Below, piece by piece: positions 1-11,630 of a stretch of DNA of 64,000 bases (positions are counted from its first letter, which is position 1; each line of letters starts with the position of its first letter). Position numbers and translations under genes: made by a program. The stretch is from Meconema thalassinum (lineage: Eukaryota > Arthropoda > Insecta > Orthoptera > Tettigoniidae): positions 1,501,972,545-1,502,036,544 of the forward strand of contig OX336388.2 in the NCBI GenBank assembly GCA_946902985.2. The letters are read 5' to 3'. A model generated the notes under the pieces. The model did not search any database, had not been told where the DNA came from, and worked only from the letters and a program-made list of their open reading frames with translations.

Positions 1-1830
1 CGACTAACCTAATCGTCCGATCTCTACTAAATTTTGCATCAACATACCTTTATGGGGGGGAGCATATTTTGACCAAACTAACAGGTCATCAGAGTAATAG
101 TTTGCGGATGGCGGCCATCTTTGTGTGAAAATCGATTCCCCCTATTAATTCGAACACGGTGCAACCAAATGGAACGAAATTTGGTACAGAGGTAGTACTA
201 ACAAAAGGCACCTCAGTGTCATGTTTTATATCGCCGCCATCTTGACGGAAACGTAATGGCGGCCACACAAATATTCAAAGCTTAAATCAAATTACGATTA
301 ACCTAATCATCCGATCTCTACCAAATTTTGCAACAACATACCCTTATAGAGGAAGCATCCTTTGACCAAATGAATAGGTCATTACCCTAATAGTTTGCGA
401 ATGGCGGCCATCTTTGTGTGAAAATCAATTCCCCCCATTAATTCAAACACGGTGAAACCGAATGGAACGAAATTTGGTACAGAGGTAGCACTAGCAAAGG
501 GCATCTCAGTGTCATGTTTTATATCGCCGCCATATTGACAGAAACGTAATGGCGGCCACACAAATGTTCAAAGCTTAAGTTAAATTACGACTAACATAAC
601 CATCCGATCTCTACCAAACTTTGCAACAATATTCCTTTATGGAGGGAGCATCCTTTGACCAATCTAATATGTTATTAGCCTAATAGTTTGCGGGTGGCGG
701 CCATCTTTATGTCAAAATTGATTCCCCCTATTAATTCAAACACGGTGGAACCGAATGGAACGAAATTTGGTACAGAGGTAGCACTAGCAAAGGGCACCTC
801 AGTGTCATGTTTTATATCGCCGCCATCTTGACTGAAACGTAATGGCGGCCACACGAATGTTCAAAGCTTAAATCAAATTACGATTAACCTAATCATCCGA
901 TCTCAACCAAATTTTGCAACTACATACCTTTATGGAGGGAGCATCCTTTGACCAATCTAATAGGTCATTCGCCTAATAGTTTGCGGATGGCGGCCATCTT
1001 TGTGTCAGAATCGATTCCCCCTATTAATTCAAACACGGTGAAACAGAATGGAACGAAATTTGGTACAGAGATAGCACTAGCAAAGGGCATCTCAGTGTCA
1101 TGATTAATATCGCCGCCATATTGACAGAAACGTAATAGCGGCCACACAAATGTTTAAAGCTTAAATCAAATTACGACTAACATAACCATTCGATCTCTAC
1201 CAAACTTTGCAACAACATACCTTTATGGAGGGAGCATCCTTTGACCAATCTAATAGGTCATTAGCCTAATAGTTTGCGGATGGCGGCCATCTTTATGTCA
1301 AAATTGATTCCCCCTATTAATTCGAACACGGTGGAACCGAATGAACGAAATTTGGTACAGAGGTAGCACTAGCAAGAGGCACCTCAGTGTCATGTTTTAT
1401 ATCACCGCTATCTTGACGGAAACGTAATCGCGGCCACCCAAATGTTAAAAGCTAAAATGTAATTACGACCAACCTAATAATCTAGTCTCTACCAAATTTT
1501 GCAACACCATATCTTTATGTGGGAAACATTTTCTGACCAAACTGCAAGAACATCAGCCCAATAGTTTGCAGATGGTGGCCAAGTATGTGTGCAAATCGAT
1601 TCCCCCTATCAATTCAAACACGGCGAAACCGAATTGAACGAAATTTGGTACAGAGGTAGCACTAGCAAAGGGCACCTCATATTCATGTTTAATATCCCTG
1701 TAGCACGTTGTATTTCAACAAGCTACTACAACCAACATTCAATCATACTCCTTGAAAAGGACAAAGAGTTATAACAATACCCATGCATTTAGGAGAAAGT
1801 AGGCTATATGTTCTTTACTGAACATCTTGT
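1..1830 (-). repeat. F-type element expanded into a 293-bp tandem array (F0), truncated by window start
   Basis: About six tandem units of roughly 293 bp start near 1, 295, 588, 881, 1173 and 1466 (anchors 'ccgatctctaccaaa' and 'gaacgaaatttggtacagag'). Units 2 and 4 share variants ('catctcagtg', 'ccatattgacag') while units 1, 3 and 5 share others ('cacctcagtg', 'ccatcttgac'), so there is a two-unit higher-order repeat of about 586 bp. The right end (about 1788-1830), read on the minus strand, carries the terminal signature of family F described elsewhere in this window: AACAAG, a GTTC...GAAC hairpin, then GCCTACTTTC. The block interrupts the left LTR of element A: the intact counterpart at about 21308 lacks it. 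Short ORFs inside are incidental. Confidence 0.8.
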
Positions 1831-3226
1831 TTTTATCAGTGGCTTTTCTCACTTTAACACAATACATATTTTTCACAATACACATAAACACTTTTGAAAT
1901 CACTGTAATAAAACTTATATACACTTTTCGCACTATTTCACATGTGGATCCTTAATTGGACTCCTCCTAACGCCTGACCTCAGAGATGCGATGCAGCTAC
2001 GACAACCGCTGGTCTCCGTGAAAGTCTATCTTGCGTGTGTGTGCGTTCGATTCTCGTCACCTTCAATACTGTTCATTTCACCGTCATGATTACTCGTGAT
2101 GCCTTCCCGGCTCCCATAATTGTAGTGATCCTGACGATACTGCGTCATTTATAACTATGACAGTACCTCCTGGTATTCAGTGTCCAAAAACGTCCTAAAT
2201 TATTCCTCCGCTGTAGCGAATTACACTTGCGTATAATAATGGATAAATATCTGCTGTAGATTAAATCTTACGCTATTCATAATTACTATTAAGAAGCTGT
2301 ATGATGCGCTTCCATTGTTCTTCAAATTTACATGAGCGTCGATTAACATTTCGCGCACTTTCTGGCAGCGTATTAGTTACGTGTTGAGTCAAGACGAACT
2401 GGAGAATAACTGCAGAGCAACTGAAGACGAACTGAAGACGAACTGAAGACGAACTGGAGAAGACTGGCTTGGCCTGCTCTGCTCCCCCTATATAAAGGTT
2501 TCTCGTATAATGTAGTCCACTGGACATACGGGAACGACTCCTTTCTTGAAATAATGCATTTCCATTCAAAATGACGTATACACCTCGTTTATCTAGGTGT
2601 GGAAGTCCCATAATCACTCGCGTGTAAGCGATCGCTTCGGCCAATTAATTACAATTAATTGCCTTCTTCCATAGCGTCATGACGCCACCATGGTAAATCC
2701 CCTCGTGCGTGTCTCCAAACCAATCCTCTTGGGCGTAGGCTCTGTGTTCACAGGCTTATTTAGAGATATAGGCTTTAATTTAGGTGTGAGACCACTCCTA
2801 AATTATCTCTCCTAGAATATATTCACCTGGGTGTACTTTTCACTCCATTTCAATGCTCCAATTGGCTGCAATCAATTAATTTCCGTGGACAATTACCCCC
2901 TCTCCAGTCTCAATCGTTGTCTAGTGGTGAACCCCAGAGTCATTAATTTCGAGCTGTCTTGGCGGTCCAGACGAAATGAGTTCCTTCGGTGACACGAATC
3001 TCCGCCCATCTGCAGGCTGCGATTAGTAAACTGTCAAGCTGGCTATTCTAGCCGTGAAATCATGCTATATTATTATATGTCATTATACAACTCATTGCTC
3101 TTCGGGTTCCCTGTAGCTGTTCCCCCTCAGAGATCAATGGTTCGACCCTAGGCATAATCATAGGCCTGGTCTTCTCTGATAAGACCCGAGTTCGATGCCA
3201 GTCTGCTGTGTCCGATTGGGCACATC
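1831..3226 (-). mobile_element. LTR of Gypsy element A, left (3') copy, interrupted by F0
   Basis: This segment is nearly identical to about 21308-22788, so the pair are the LTRs of element A. On the minus strand the LTR begins TGTGCCCAATCGG at 3226, immediately after a purine tract. By eye the copies differ at about 15-20 sites. The right copy also has about 83 extra bases near 22523-22606. The left copy loses homology at about 1830, where F0 begins, so the remaining LTR lies beyond the window start or is lost. The tract gaagacgaactgaagacgaa near 2425-2455 is a short direct repeat within the LTR. Confidence 0.85.
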
Positions 3227-3240
3227 TTTCCCTTGCTAAG
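3227..3240 (-). other. polypurine tract of element A
   Basis: On the minus strand AGCAAGGGAAAGA immediately precedes the TGTGCCC start of the 3' LTR. This is the expected priming site for plus-strand synthesis in an LTR retrotransposon, and it fixes the LTR edge at 3226. Confidence 0.7.
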
Positions 3241-3318
3241 CTCGGAAAATTCATTTCACAAGTGAATTTTTCGGGCCTTCAGATGGCATTGACTCCATGC
3301 TATATTTACTTGAAGCGG

Positions 3319-6007
3319 TCAGTGCTCCCGGCAATAGGACGTCTCTTGGAGTTCTGCAGCGGTCTCACACAACTGGTCGTAAAATTCTTTCAACCGACAG
3401 CTGCATTCACCCCTCGTTTCCCCTGGGTCTGCGAGCTGGTCGCCTCGCTTTCTTTCTTCCTGGGTCTGCGAGCTTTTCTCAGGACTCTCCGCGTGCATAT
3501 ATAATGACTCCCCGTCCATTTGGGGGTGCATGACTTGCTCTTCTCTGGTATCATAATCCTCTGGCGGACTATATAACTTTAAATTCGCTGCATTTACTAC
3601 AACTTCTCTGCCTATCTCTTCATCTTTGATTCGGTATGCATTATTTTGCAGGTCCCTTATAATCAGGTAGGGTCCGTGATAGCTATGTTGAAATTTCTTG
3701 TAATTCCTGCTCTCTGGATCTGAACTAGCTGTTTTTTTTTCAATAAGACGTACTCCCCAACGAGTAGTGGTCTGTGGTAGCGCTTCCTCCTATTTCTTCG
3801 CTGCCGTCTTTCCGCTTGTTTCTTGAGATACTCGAATGTTCTCTGAATCCTCAACTCACGTCCAGGCTGTGCATCTACAGGTGTCCGAATGACATTATTC
3901 CATGGCCTCTCTGGTCTTCTATCAAGATGTAGGCTCACTGGCACTTCTCCTGTCGCTTCATGCGCGGTATTGTTGATACAATACTCAATAATCTCTAGTA
4001 CATCTATCCATTTCCAGTTTTCTGTAGAGCAGTATATCTTCATGTACTTTTGCAGTTCCCTCATCTCTCTCTCAGCGGAATTCGACTCCGGGTGTCGAAC
4101 TGTGGACAAAATCTGTCTTATTCCCAGATTTTCCAACTCCCTGCGAAATTCTACGCTGGTAAAAGAGCTCCCATGGTCAGATAATATGTTCTCCGGCTGC
4201 CCTAATATAGGAATGATTCTTTCCTTCAGCCTCTTAAGTACCTGTTTTGTACTGGTTTTCTGAATTGGACAGAGGACTACCATTTTAGAAATCACGTCTA
4301 GTGCAACTAGGATGTGTCTATTTCCTCTTCTAGCTCTCGGAAGCGGCCCAAAATTGTCCAATGCCAGAATCTGACATGGCTTCTCTGGTAAGAGTGGTAT
4401 CGGTTTTTGCCTCATTAAATACGAGTTAGGCTTTACTCGTTGGCAAATATCAGATGTCCTGATTGTATTCCTGACTGTATCTCTAAGTTTTGGCCAAATA
4501 AATGCTTCTTTAAGCAGGGCAACAGATTTGTCTACGCCAGGGTGGCCCAAAGCTCTGTGTGCTAACCATACTAGCCTTCTCTGCAATGCTGGTGGTATAA
4601 CAATCCTGGGTCGAGTGTGGTCTGTATCGCTCCATTTGTGTAGCATCTGGTTAAACCATAGATACTCCGTTGATAGCGCCTCGGCTTCAACATACATCGG
4701 GGTTCCTCTGACAAGCTTTCCCTCGAAGTAATTTATCATCATCCGTATCCAGGGATCTTCACGTTGAAAAACGGTGATGTTCCTTAGATCATCTAAGGTC
4801 TTCTGGTCTCTATCTTCTATCTCGATAGCTAGGGCTTCCTCTTGATCAGCTGTCGGGTATCTGCTTAGCAAGTCAGGTATGATATTGTCCTTCCCCGGGC
4901 AATACTCGATTTTCACTTGAAATTGCTGTATATACAAGGACCACCTCGTCAGTCTTTGACTCGACAAGTCAGTTTTCAACAGGAATGTTAGGGCTTTATG
5001 GTCCGTTCTTAATATAATTCTGAACCCATAAATTAGCTTTCTCCAATACTGTAAGGCATACAGTATTGCGAGTAATCCGATCTCCGTGACCGTATAATTC
5101 TTTTCATTAGGTTTCAACCTTCTGCTTATGAATGCAATGTAAGTTTTCTCCTCTGGCCTGTCCACATTTTCCTGATAGAGCATCGCCCCAATGCCTATAA
5201 ATGATGCGTCAGTCTGGATAATAAATTTCTGGGTGTAGTCTGGATATCCCAATTTAACATAATCTAAAAACATCTGTTTAGATTTCACGAAGGCTTCCTC
5301 GCATTTTTCCGTCCAACACAACCTTCCTCCTTTCTTCAGTAAATCTTGGAGTGGTGCTACGGTCTCGGTATACTTCGGGCAATGGCTTGAAAAGAATCCA
5401 ATAACGCCTAGATATTGTCTGACGTTCTTCACCTTCGTTGGTCTCGGGAAATGTTTAATGACCTCCAATTTTCCCGGATTAGGCCTAACTCCTTGCGCAT
5501 CTATTATGTGGCCTAGGAATTTAACTTTTCTCTGACCAAAGTTAGATTTCTTTATATTGACCATAAAGTTAGCCTGACTTAGGTCATTCAACAGCTTGCG
5601 TAGGTCTCTGATGTGTTCTTCGATTGTTTCAGATGTCAGTAGTATGTCATCTACATAGCATATGGTTGTTGCTTTTACTTCTTCAGACAGGTTCCGATCA
5701 AGCGCTCGTATCAACGCTGAACCCGCTGTTTTCAGTCCAAATGGTAGGCGTACGAATGAATAAGTATGCTGATCGAATAAAAACCCAGTTAATAAGCTTG
5801 ATTTCTCCTCCAGAGCAAGATGGTGAAAACTTGCTGTCAGGTCAAGATTTGGGAAAACAGTCTTTCCTTTGAACCTCCTGAGGACCTCCTTGATGGGCGG
5901 CACTTAATCAAACTCTGGTATGACCTTGGAATTCAAATTTCGTAGGTCCAGGCATATCCTTACACTTCCGTCCTGTTTAGGTACAACTACCAGTGGGCTG
6001 ACATAAG
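3319..6007 (-). pseudogene. pol: element A pol, 3' portion: reverse transcriptase (most), RNase H, integrase
   Basis: Minus-strand Gypsy-type polyprotein lacking its N-terminus, which lies at 15063-15950 beyond inserted element B. Reading 5' to 3': the VPKQDGSVRICLD and YVDDILL motifs of reverse transcriptase, an RNase H domain (QTDASFIGIGAMLYQE), then an integrase with HRALGHPG, ALDNFGP, LSDHGSSF and a downstream glutamate (ESNSAERE). Three defects are visible: an in-frame TAA near 5904, a frameshift in the nine-T run 3732-3740, and loss of the first integrase zinc-finger cysteine (TSDICQ where element C has TCDPCQ). After the frameshift the reading continues in another frame to a stop near 3319. 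The product would have copied and integrated the element's RNA; this copy cannot encode a full protein. Family assignment is secure, clade is not resolved. Confidence 0.9.
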
Positions 6008-6011
6008 GTGT
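6008..6011. repeat. target-site duplication of element B, left copy (gtgt)
   Basis: The four bases gtgt precede the TGTAATGG start of element B and recur at 15059-15062 directly after its terminal TTACA. Counting one copy only, the pol reading frame of element A continues in register from 15063 onward to 6007 on the minus strand. Confidence 0.9.
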
Positions 6012-8895
6012 TGTAATGGTTATTATCCCTCACGTTGAGCGGCAATTGTAATGGTTCTTATCGCTTCTCGTTGGTAGCGTACAAATGTAATGTTTTCTAC
6101 CTGAGCGGACTATTCGCCAGAAAATACTACTGCTAAGTTTGATCTATGTTGGGCGCCAAGCTGGATACACTGTGTTCCAAGCTAAATTTATATATTTAAT
6201 ATCGACCCCTAGCGTGAGTAGAACATATGAGAAACTCTTAATGACTAGGCCGTGGGATGATTGAATCATCAACCCAGACAACATTTGATTGTGGAGAAGG
6301 ATGTGGTATTATAACTATTGCTACCTACTGGAATTAAAGAATCTACTTTGTAATAATTGAATTTAATACACTTAGAAAATATGTCAGCATCTTGAATAAA
6401 ATGAACACTGTTAACGGAGCATACAACTTTAACCATTGCCACGAACAAAATTACTTAATACGCTGGTCGGGAGAATAACGCGAATTTAACTTATTTCCAA
6501 ATTTATGCTTAAAGAATTTATACTGGCCCTATCGAAAAACAGAGAGTGTGTGTCGTAGATTACTTGTGCTTACCCACGGAAACATTGTCTCCACGAGCTT
6601 GAAATCTCGTAGTGTTGGATGTTCTGCATTGGTGTTGACGGCGTCAGCCCCTTCCTCGTTGATCAGAAGTAATCGTTACAACTTGTGGTGGAGTCTATTC
6701 CATGAACCACAACACGTCGCTTGCCTAATCACTGCAAGACGCGTGGAACCCAAGATCTGATGTGATCAACGGAGTTAGCGTGAATAAAATTGTCCCACTT
6801 GGGACTAACGAACAAAGTACGCCTTACTGTACCAAGCGTAATGTCTTAATGAATGTCTTCACTCACACAGCGCGTCAACTATATGCTTCAATCTTCTCCC
6901 ACCAGGGTCTAGCTTAATACCGCGGCCTCGCTGCTTCGACCAATCCGCGTGCGTCACGTATCTCGCCATGCCCCGACCTACGTTGCTTCTTCTTCCTTGA
7001 TTGGCTGGTCACCTCACGTGGCTCTTCCCGCCATGAGACTCCTTCCCCGTATTTATATTTTCCGCTTCCGGGCAAGACGTAAATCATACACGTTTTCTTG
7101 CTTTGAAGTGTTCCCTCGGATTTCGTAATTTTATTGTACTCCAATCTCTTCTTGTATTGAAATACCCAGTGAGTCACACACCACTCTCTCTTACCCCTAA
7201 TGAATAAAATCCCGACTTTACGTATGAAATGATTTGCCGTGCAATATTATATATTGGAATCATCCAATATAGATACGGATTTCTACTAGTAGAAATCCTA
7301 TCTGTAATCTTCCAAATTTAAAAGCTCCAAAAATGACGTAATAAATATTAATAATAATAATAATAACAAGAAGTTCCGTTAAGAACTATACAGCCTACTT
7401 TTCATGCCAATGATTATTCTACAGAATATGAACCTATCTAGAATAATGACGAAATTAAGTTGCTAATATCGAAATTTCCAATTAGTTCGAAATACTGTAT
7501 ACCTGGCATAATGTATCCTAATAGAGCACTACAGTTGGCAGCCCTGATGACTGAAAATATTCTTAGTTCCATCTCTTAAGGTACAAAATACAAAATTTGG
7601 TTTAAGTCCAATGAATCGCATGGACGTTACATGCAGTTAAACATTGGATCTAACAGCGCGCGTAAAATCATGTTGGCAACAATGTCATGCATGTATTGGT
7701 CAGAAATAATCTGAAATAATATGATATATTGTTGTGCCAATTTTGAATGAAATCCATTAGTTAGTATAGAAGTTACATGCATTTTAAAATTGGACCTATC
7801 AGCAGGCTTAGAATCATGTTGGCAGCACTGACGTATATTAGTTACTCCAAATTCGTCTAGAATGCCAGGTACTATACGTGTGCAAATTTTAGAGCTATTG
7901 GCTTGCATACTTTCTGATATATTGATATTAGGGTAACAAAAATAGGGACAGCACATATTAACAGTTGGCATTCCTGGTTGCTCCTTAGAATACGCATAGT
8001 CATATCTGTTATGGTACACATAACACGTACGAAATTTGGTTGAAATCCAAATGATAGTATGGAAGTTGCATGTATTTAAAGTTGGACCTATCAACAGGTT
8101 TAGAATCATGTTGGTAGCACTGACGTATATAAGTTACTCCAAATTAATATAGAATGTCAGGTACTATACGTGTGCATAGTTTAAAGCTGTCGTCTTGCAT
8201 ACTTTCTGATATATTGGTATTTGGATAAAATAAATTAGGAGCATTTATTAACAGTTGGCAGCCCTGGTAGGTCTTAAGAATACGCTCAGTCATATCTGGT
8301 TATGTACACATACAACATACGAAATTTGGTTGAAATCCAATTGATAGTGTAGAAGTTATATGCATTTAAAAATTGGACCTATCAGGAGGCTTATAATCAT
8401 TTTGGCAACACTGCCATGTTTGGCCTCCTGGAAATTAAACTGAAATATTATGATCTGTACGTGTGCCAATTTTGAAATGGCTTCCATTCATACTTTCCAA
8501 GATATCCAACATGGAGCTCAAATTTCAATTGCGATTTTTTAGCAGTTGGTAGCACTGACATCATTTTCAAATATGGCCGTGAGATATTCAGGTGTAGATC
8601 TTTACTCCTACCGAATTTTGTTTCGATTGCTGCAGCCGTTTAGGAGTTGATAGGGGGGGGACACACACACAGCCAGCCAGACAGACAGACAGACAGACAC
8701 ATATTTGCCCGATCTCATAAGTCTACTTTTTCCTCATTTTTGCAAAATGTGAAAAGTAGGCTAAAAATATGAAATATGAAATCGAATAAACTGAAATAAT
8801 TTAACTTGGCCGGATTATTGCCGCGTTTAACAAATATGATATAGTCCAACTAACTTGTGTTAGTGGCATAAAACCCCCTAGAAAAACATGTTACA
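6012..8895 (-). mobile_element. element B left (3') LTR, split by F insertion
   Basis: 6012-7364 matches 13576-14930 and 8766-8895 matches 14930-15058, with an extra block of about 1400 bp (7365-8765) between them. The intact right LTR is therefore an empty site for the insertion. On the minus strand the LTR runs from TGTAACATG at 8895 to CCATTACA at 6012. Confidence 0.9.
7365..8765 (+). mobile_element. F-family element inserted in B's left LTR
   Basis: A 1.4-kb insertion, defined by comparison with the intact LTR at 14900-14940. One end reads AACAAGAAGTTCC followed by a GTTCC...AAGAAC hairpin and AGCCTACTTTTCAT. The other end has (AC)n and (GACA)n microsatellite (about 8660-8700), then a hairpin arm ending GAAAAGTAGGCTAAAAAT. 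The interior consists of units of about 300 bp (near 7665, 7810, 8110 and 8400) sharing 'caggtactatacgtgtgc'. It sits in an A/T run and no clear TSD is visible. A 160-codon minus-strand ORF at 7627-8109 crosses repeat units and resembles no protein I recognise. Confidence 0.85.
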
Positions 8896-8905
8896 TTCGC
8901 CTCGA
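8896..8905 (-). other. putative polypurine tract of element B
   Basis: On the minus strand CGAGGCGAA lies directly before the LTR start TGTAACATG. It is short and weak, but at the expected place. Confidence 0.4.
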
Positions 8906-10126
8906 ATAATCATGTGCTTTACCATGCATATGGTACAGCACTTGATGATTCCAGACACGTTAGAAAAAAAAACCTCCAAAATACAACTTATACAAGTGAA
9001 ATGACCCTTTACACATATAAACACATATAAACCCTCAATCATGCGCTTTGCGCTAATGTTCGTATCGTTATGACGTGTTCTTATTTTGTCCACTTCAAAA
9101 TGTTTGTCATTCTCACGAATGTTCATTCTACAGCTCTCTCTCTCTCATTCTATGTGAAAAAAATTTACATACATAAGTGTGTTCCCTCTATATCCACAAT
9201 TCACTACACACGCAGTTCAGTAGAAAACCACTGCGGAACTCTTCTAGAAATATTAGGTGCTCCACACCTACCGGATACCAATATCATGGTACACGATCTC
9301 ACACGATCACACACGATCACACACTCGCGGTAGAGCAAAGTGATCTACTTCCCACCTTCTCTGTGAAATTTTTAATTAAAAGAAAAGACATGACTGTAAA
9401 AAAAAACAGTAAGTACCCATTACTTATAACACTTAAATATTCCTGTGCCGTATGTGCCCTATCTTACTAAGTACATGTACACAAAAACCCACCTTACTCT
9501 AAATCACAATTTCTCATATTCGTCGCTCAGCCAGTAGTTCACAACCCAGACCAGTCCACCTATCGAACCTGACCTAGTTGCCACAACTTTTTATCTGTTA
9601 CTTATATACAACATCTCATGGGGTCTAGTACCTTGTACACAAACTACCATAATTATATCCAACCCCGATCTCACATAGCTAGGTCGTAAGCAGGAATCAC
9701 GTGTGCTGATATGTATGAGCTTCATGGAGGACTGTCTCGCCTTCTGATGGCCCATCTTTTATCTCGTGGACGCCTTAAGCTAACAAGCCCTATACAAGCT
9801 CTCCCCCATCTCTTGGAGATAAATGGGAACCCATCAGCGCTGCCAAAATGGCCTTGGTGCATCGAGACAATTTAGTGCTCAACAGCATCCACCACTCCCT
9901 TCATCTTTCCCTGTACCTTAAAACTCTCATTTGCTTACATACTACCCACCTGTGTGATTTCTGATACGCCTGCCTTGAAGACCAGATCTTCCACTCACCA
10001 CATATCGCACTTACTCATTTGATAGGCTGGCTCGCCAGCTAAACACACCTATTTTATGACACATCCTTAATGTCATCACGTTGCTCCACTAACATATTTC
10101 TCAGTGTCTGTAACGATGCCCTGTTG
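8906..10126. other. 3' internal region of element B without recognisable genes
   Basis: About 1.2 kb between the reverse-transcriptase remnant and the 3' LTR, where RNase H and integrase would be expected in a complete Gypsy element. No such motifs are visible in any frame, and short ORFs here (9070-9470) resemble nothing known to me. A short direct repeat 'cacacgatcacac' occurs near 9298-9320. Either the integrase half was deleted or it has decayed beyond recognition. Confidence 0.6.
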
Positions 10127-11494
10127 CTACTGTCCACACATGCTAATCCTAATTTCATCCGGTGTTACACCTCTACTTGACACTCTATGACCTAAAAATG
10201 TCACTTCTGTCTGACAGAATGACGACTTCGACAGTTTCAGAGTGAACCCTGCCTGATATAACTTTTGAAATACACTGTCTAAATGACGTAGATGCTCCTC
10301 AAAACTGCGTGAACTGATTACCACATCATCGATGTAAATAGTTACACTCTCTCCCGTGTCATCTCCTAATGCGATTTTTAAAGCCCTAATTAAAGCTGCT
10401 GAGCTACTTTTTCACCCATAAGGTACCCTGCAAAACTGATAAAGGTTATATTTATGACTAAAAGCTGTAAATGGCCGATCTTCATACATAAGTGGCACTT
10501 GCCAGAAACTGGAACTTAAATCTACACATGTGAAATACTTTTTACCCTCAAATGTCTGCATCAACTCTTCAATGGACATGGACTTCAGCTGATCTGAACT
10601 GATTCTATTGTTAACTAAACGAGCGTCTAAACAAATACGAACTGTGCCGTCGGCCTTCGGTACTGTAATTAAAGGATTAACATATTGACTGTTTGAGTAC
10701 TCTATAATGCCATCTTCAAGCATCTGGTTAATTTGTGCCTCTACTGCACCCTGATAAGCGAAAGGTATAGGATATCTATGTCCTGTGAATACTGATCTAT
10801 CAATAACGTTCAATGAATGGGTATAGCAATTGGCCATGCCAATGCGATCCTCAAAAACTCTCCTATTATCCAATAACACATCATAGAGCAGAACACACTG
10901 GTCTCCCTCTATATGCCCCTGAAATGCAGCATCACGTAACGAGTCCTCAAGACTACCGTTCGTAATCAAACTGCCCACAAAATTTTGAGTATCCCGCTCT
11001 TCGGCTGGTGATATCTCACTTAAAGAACAAATCACTCCTACAACACTACTCCCCTGAACATTGTCGTTGAACGCTACTTCTACTTCAGAATTATTCCATT
11101 TAAATTTCAAACTACCTACTTCATAACAGAAGTTACCAGACACTCTACTTAGCCAATCTGAACCCAAAATAACACTGAAAACTAAGTTTGGAATTACAAG
11201 ACAAATCTGCTTTTCGATATGATTATTAATTTTAATGTCCACTAAAACTTGCTTAGAAATTACTTTAGACCTCTTCCCTACAGCTGTGATAACAAAAGTG
11301 CTTTTAATTGGTATCTCCTCAAAATTTACACCAGTCCCTTTCATTTTATCGTAATATGTACTATTTATGCAGCTCTTCATGCAACCACTATCAATTAAAA
11401 CTTCGGTGTGCGCCTCGGACACGTTAAGTTTAATAATGGGGCTTTTACTAGCTACCTCCTGGATAATACATTCATCATTTAATTCATACAACAA
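10127..11494 (-). pseudogene. pol: element B pol remnant: aspartic protease and reverse transcriptase
   Basis: The minus-strand frame from about 11494 holds a retropepsin-like segment (VLIDSGCMKS, DSG catalytic triplet; later VILGSDWL) and then reverse transcriptase (VPKADGTVRICLD, FTCVDLSSSFWQVPL, LYQFCRVPYG). An in-frame TGA near 10412 interrupts it. The same frame continues with YIDDVVISS, the catalytic YxDD motif, and FLGHRVSSRGV. It stops near 10127 at a point where RNase H should follow. The protein is clearly different from that of elements A and C, so B is a distinct Gypsy lineage. With one stop and a missing C-terminal half it is non-functional. Confidence 0.88.
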
Positions 11495-11630
11495 TTCATT
11501 TCTTACATTTAGGTCATAGTGCTCCTGTATAATTGTATGGACAGGGCATGCTACAGACTGAGAATCTGACCTTACTTCGCAGCCTGGTTCGCGTTTAAAG
11601 AACCGCTACAGCTGGCTGTAGTACTACAAA

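Noticed and set aside
3889..4263. 124-codon plus-strand ORF
   Set aside because: Antisense shadow of the integrase region of element A.
7627..8109. 160-codon minus-strand ORF
   Set aside because: It crosses F tandem units, and matching phrases recur in neighbouring units. No protein family recognised.
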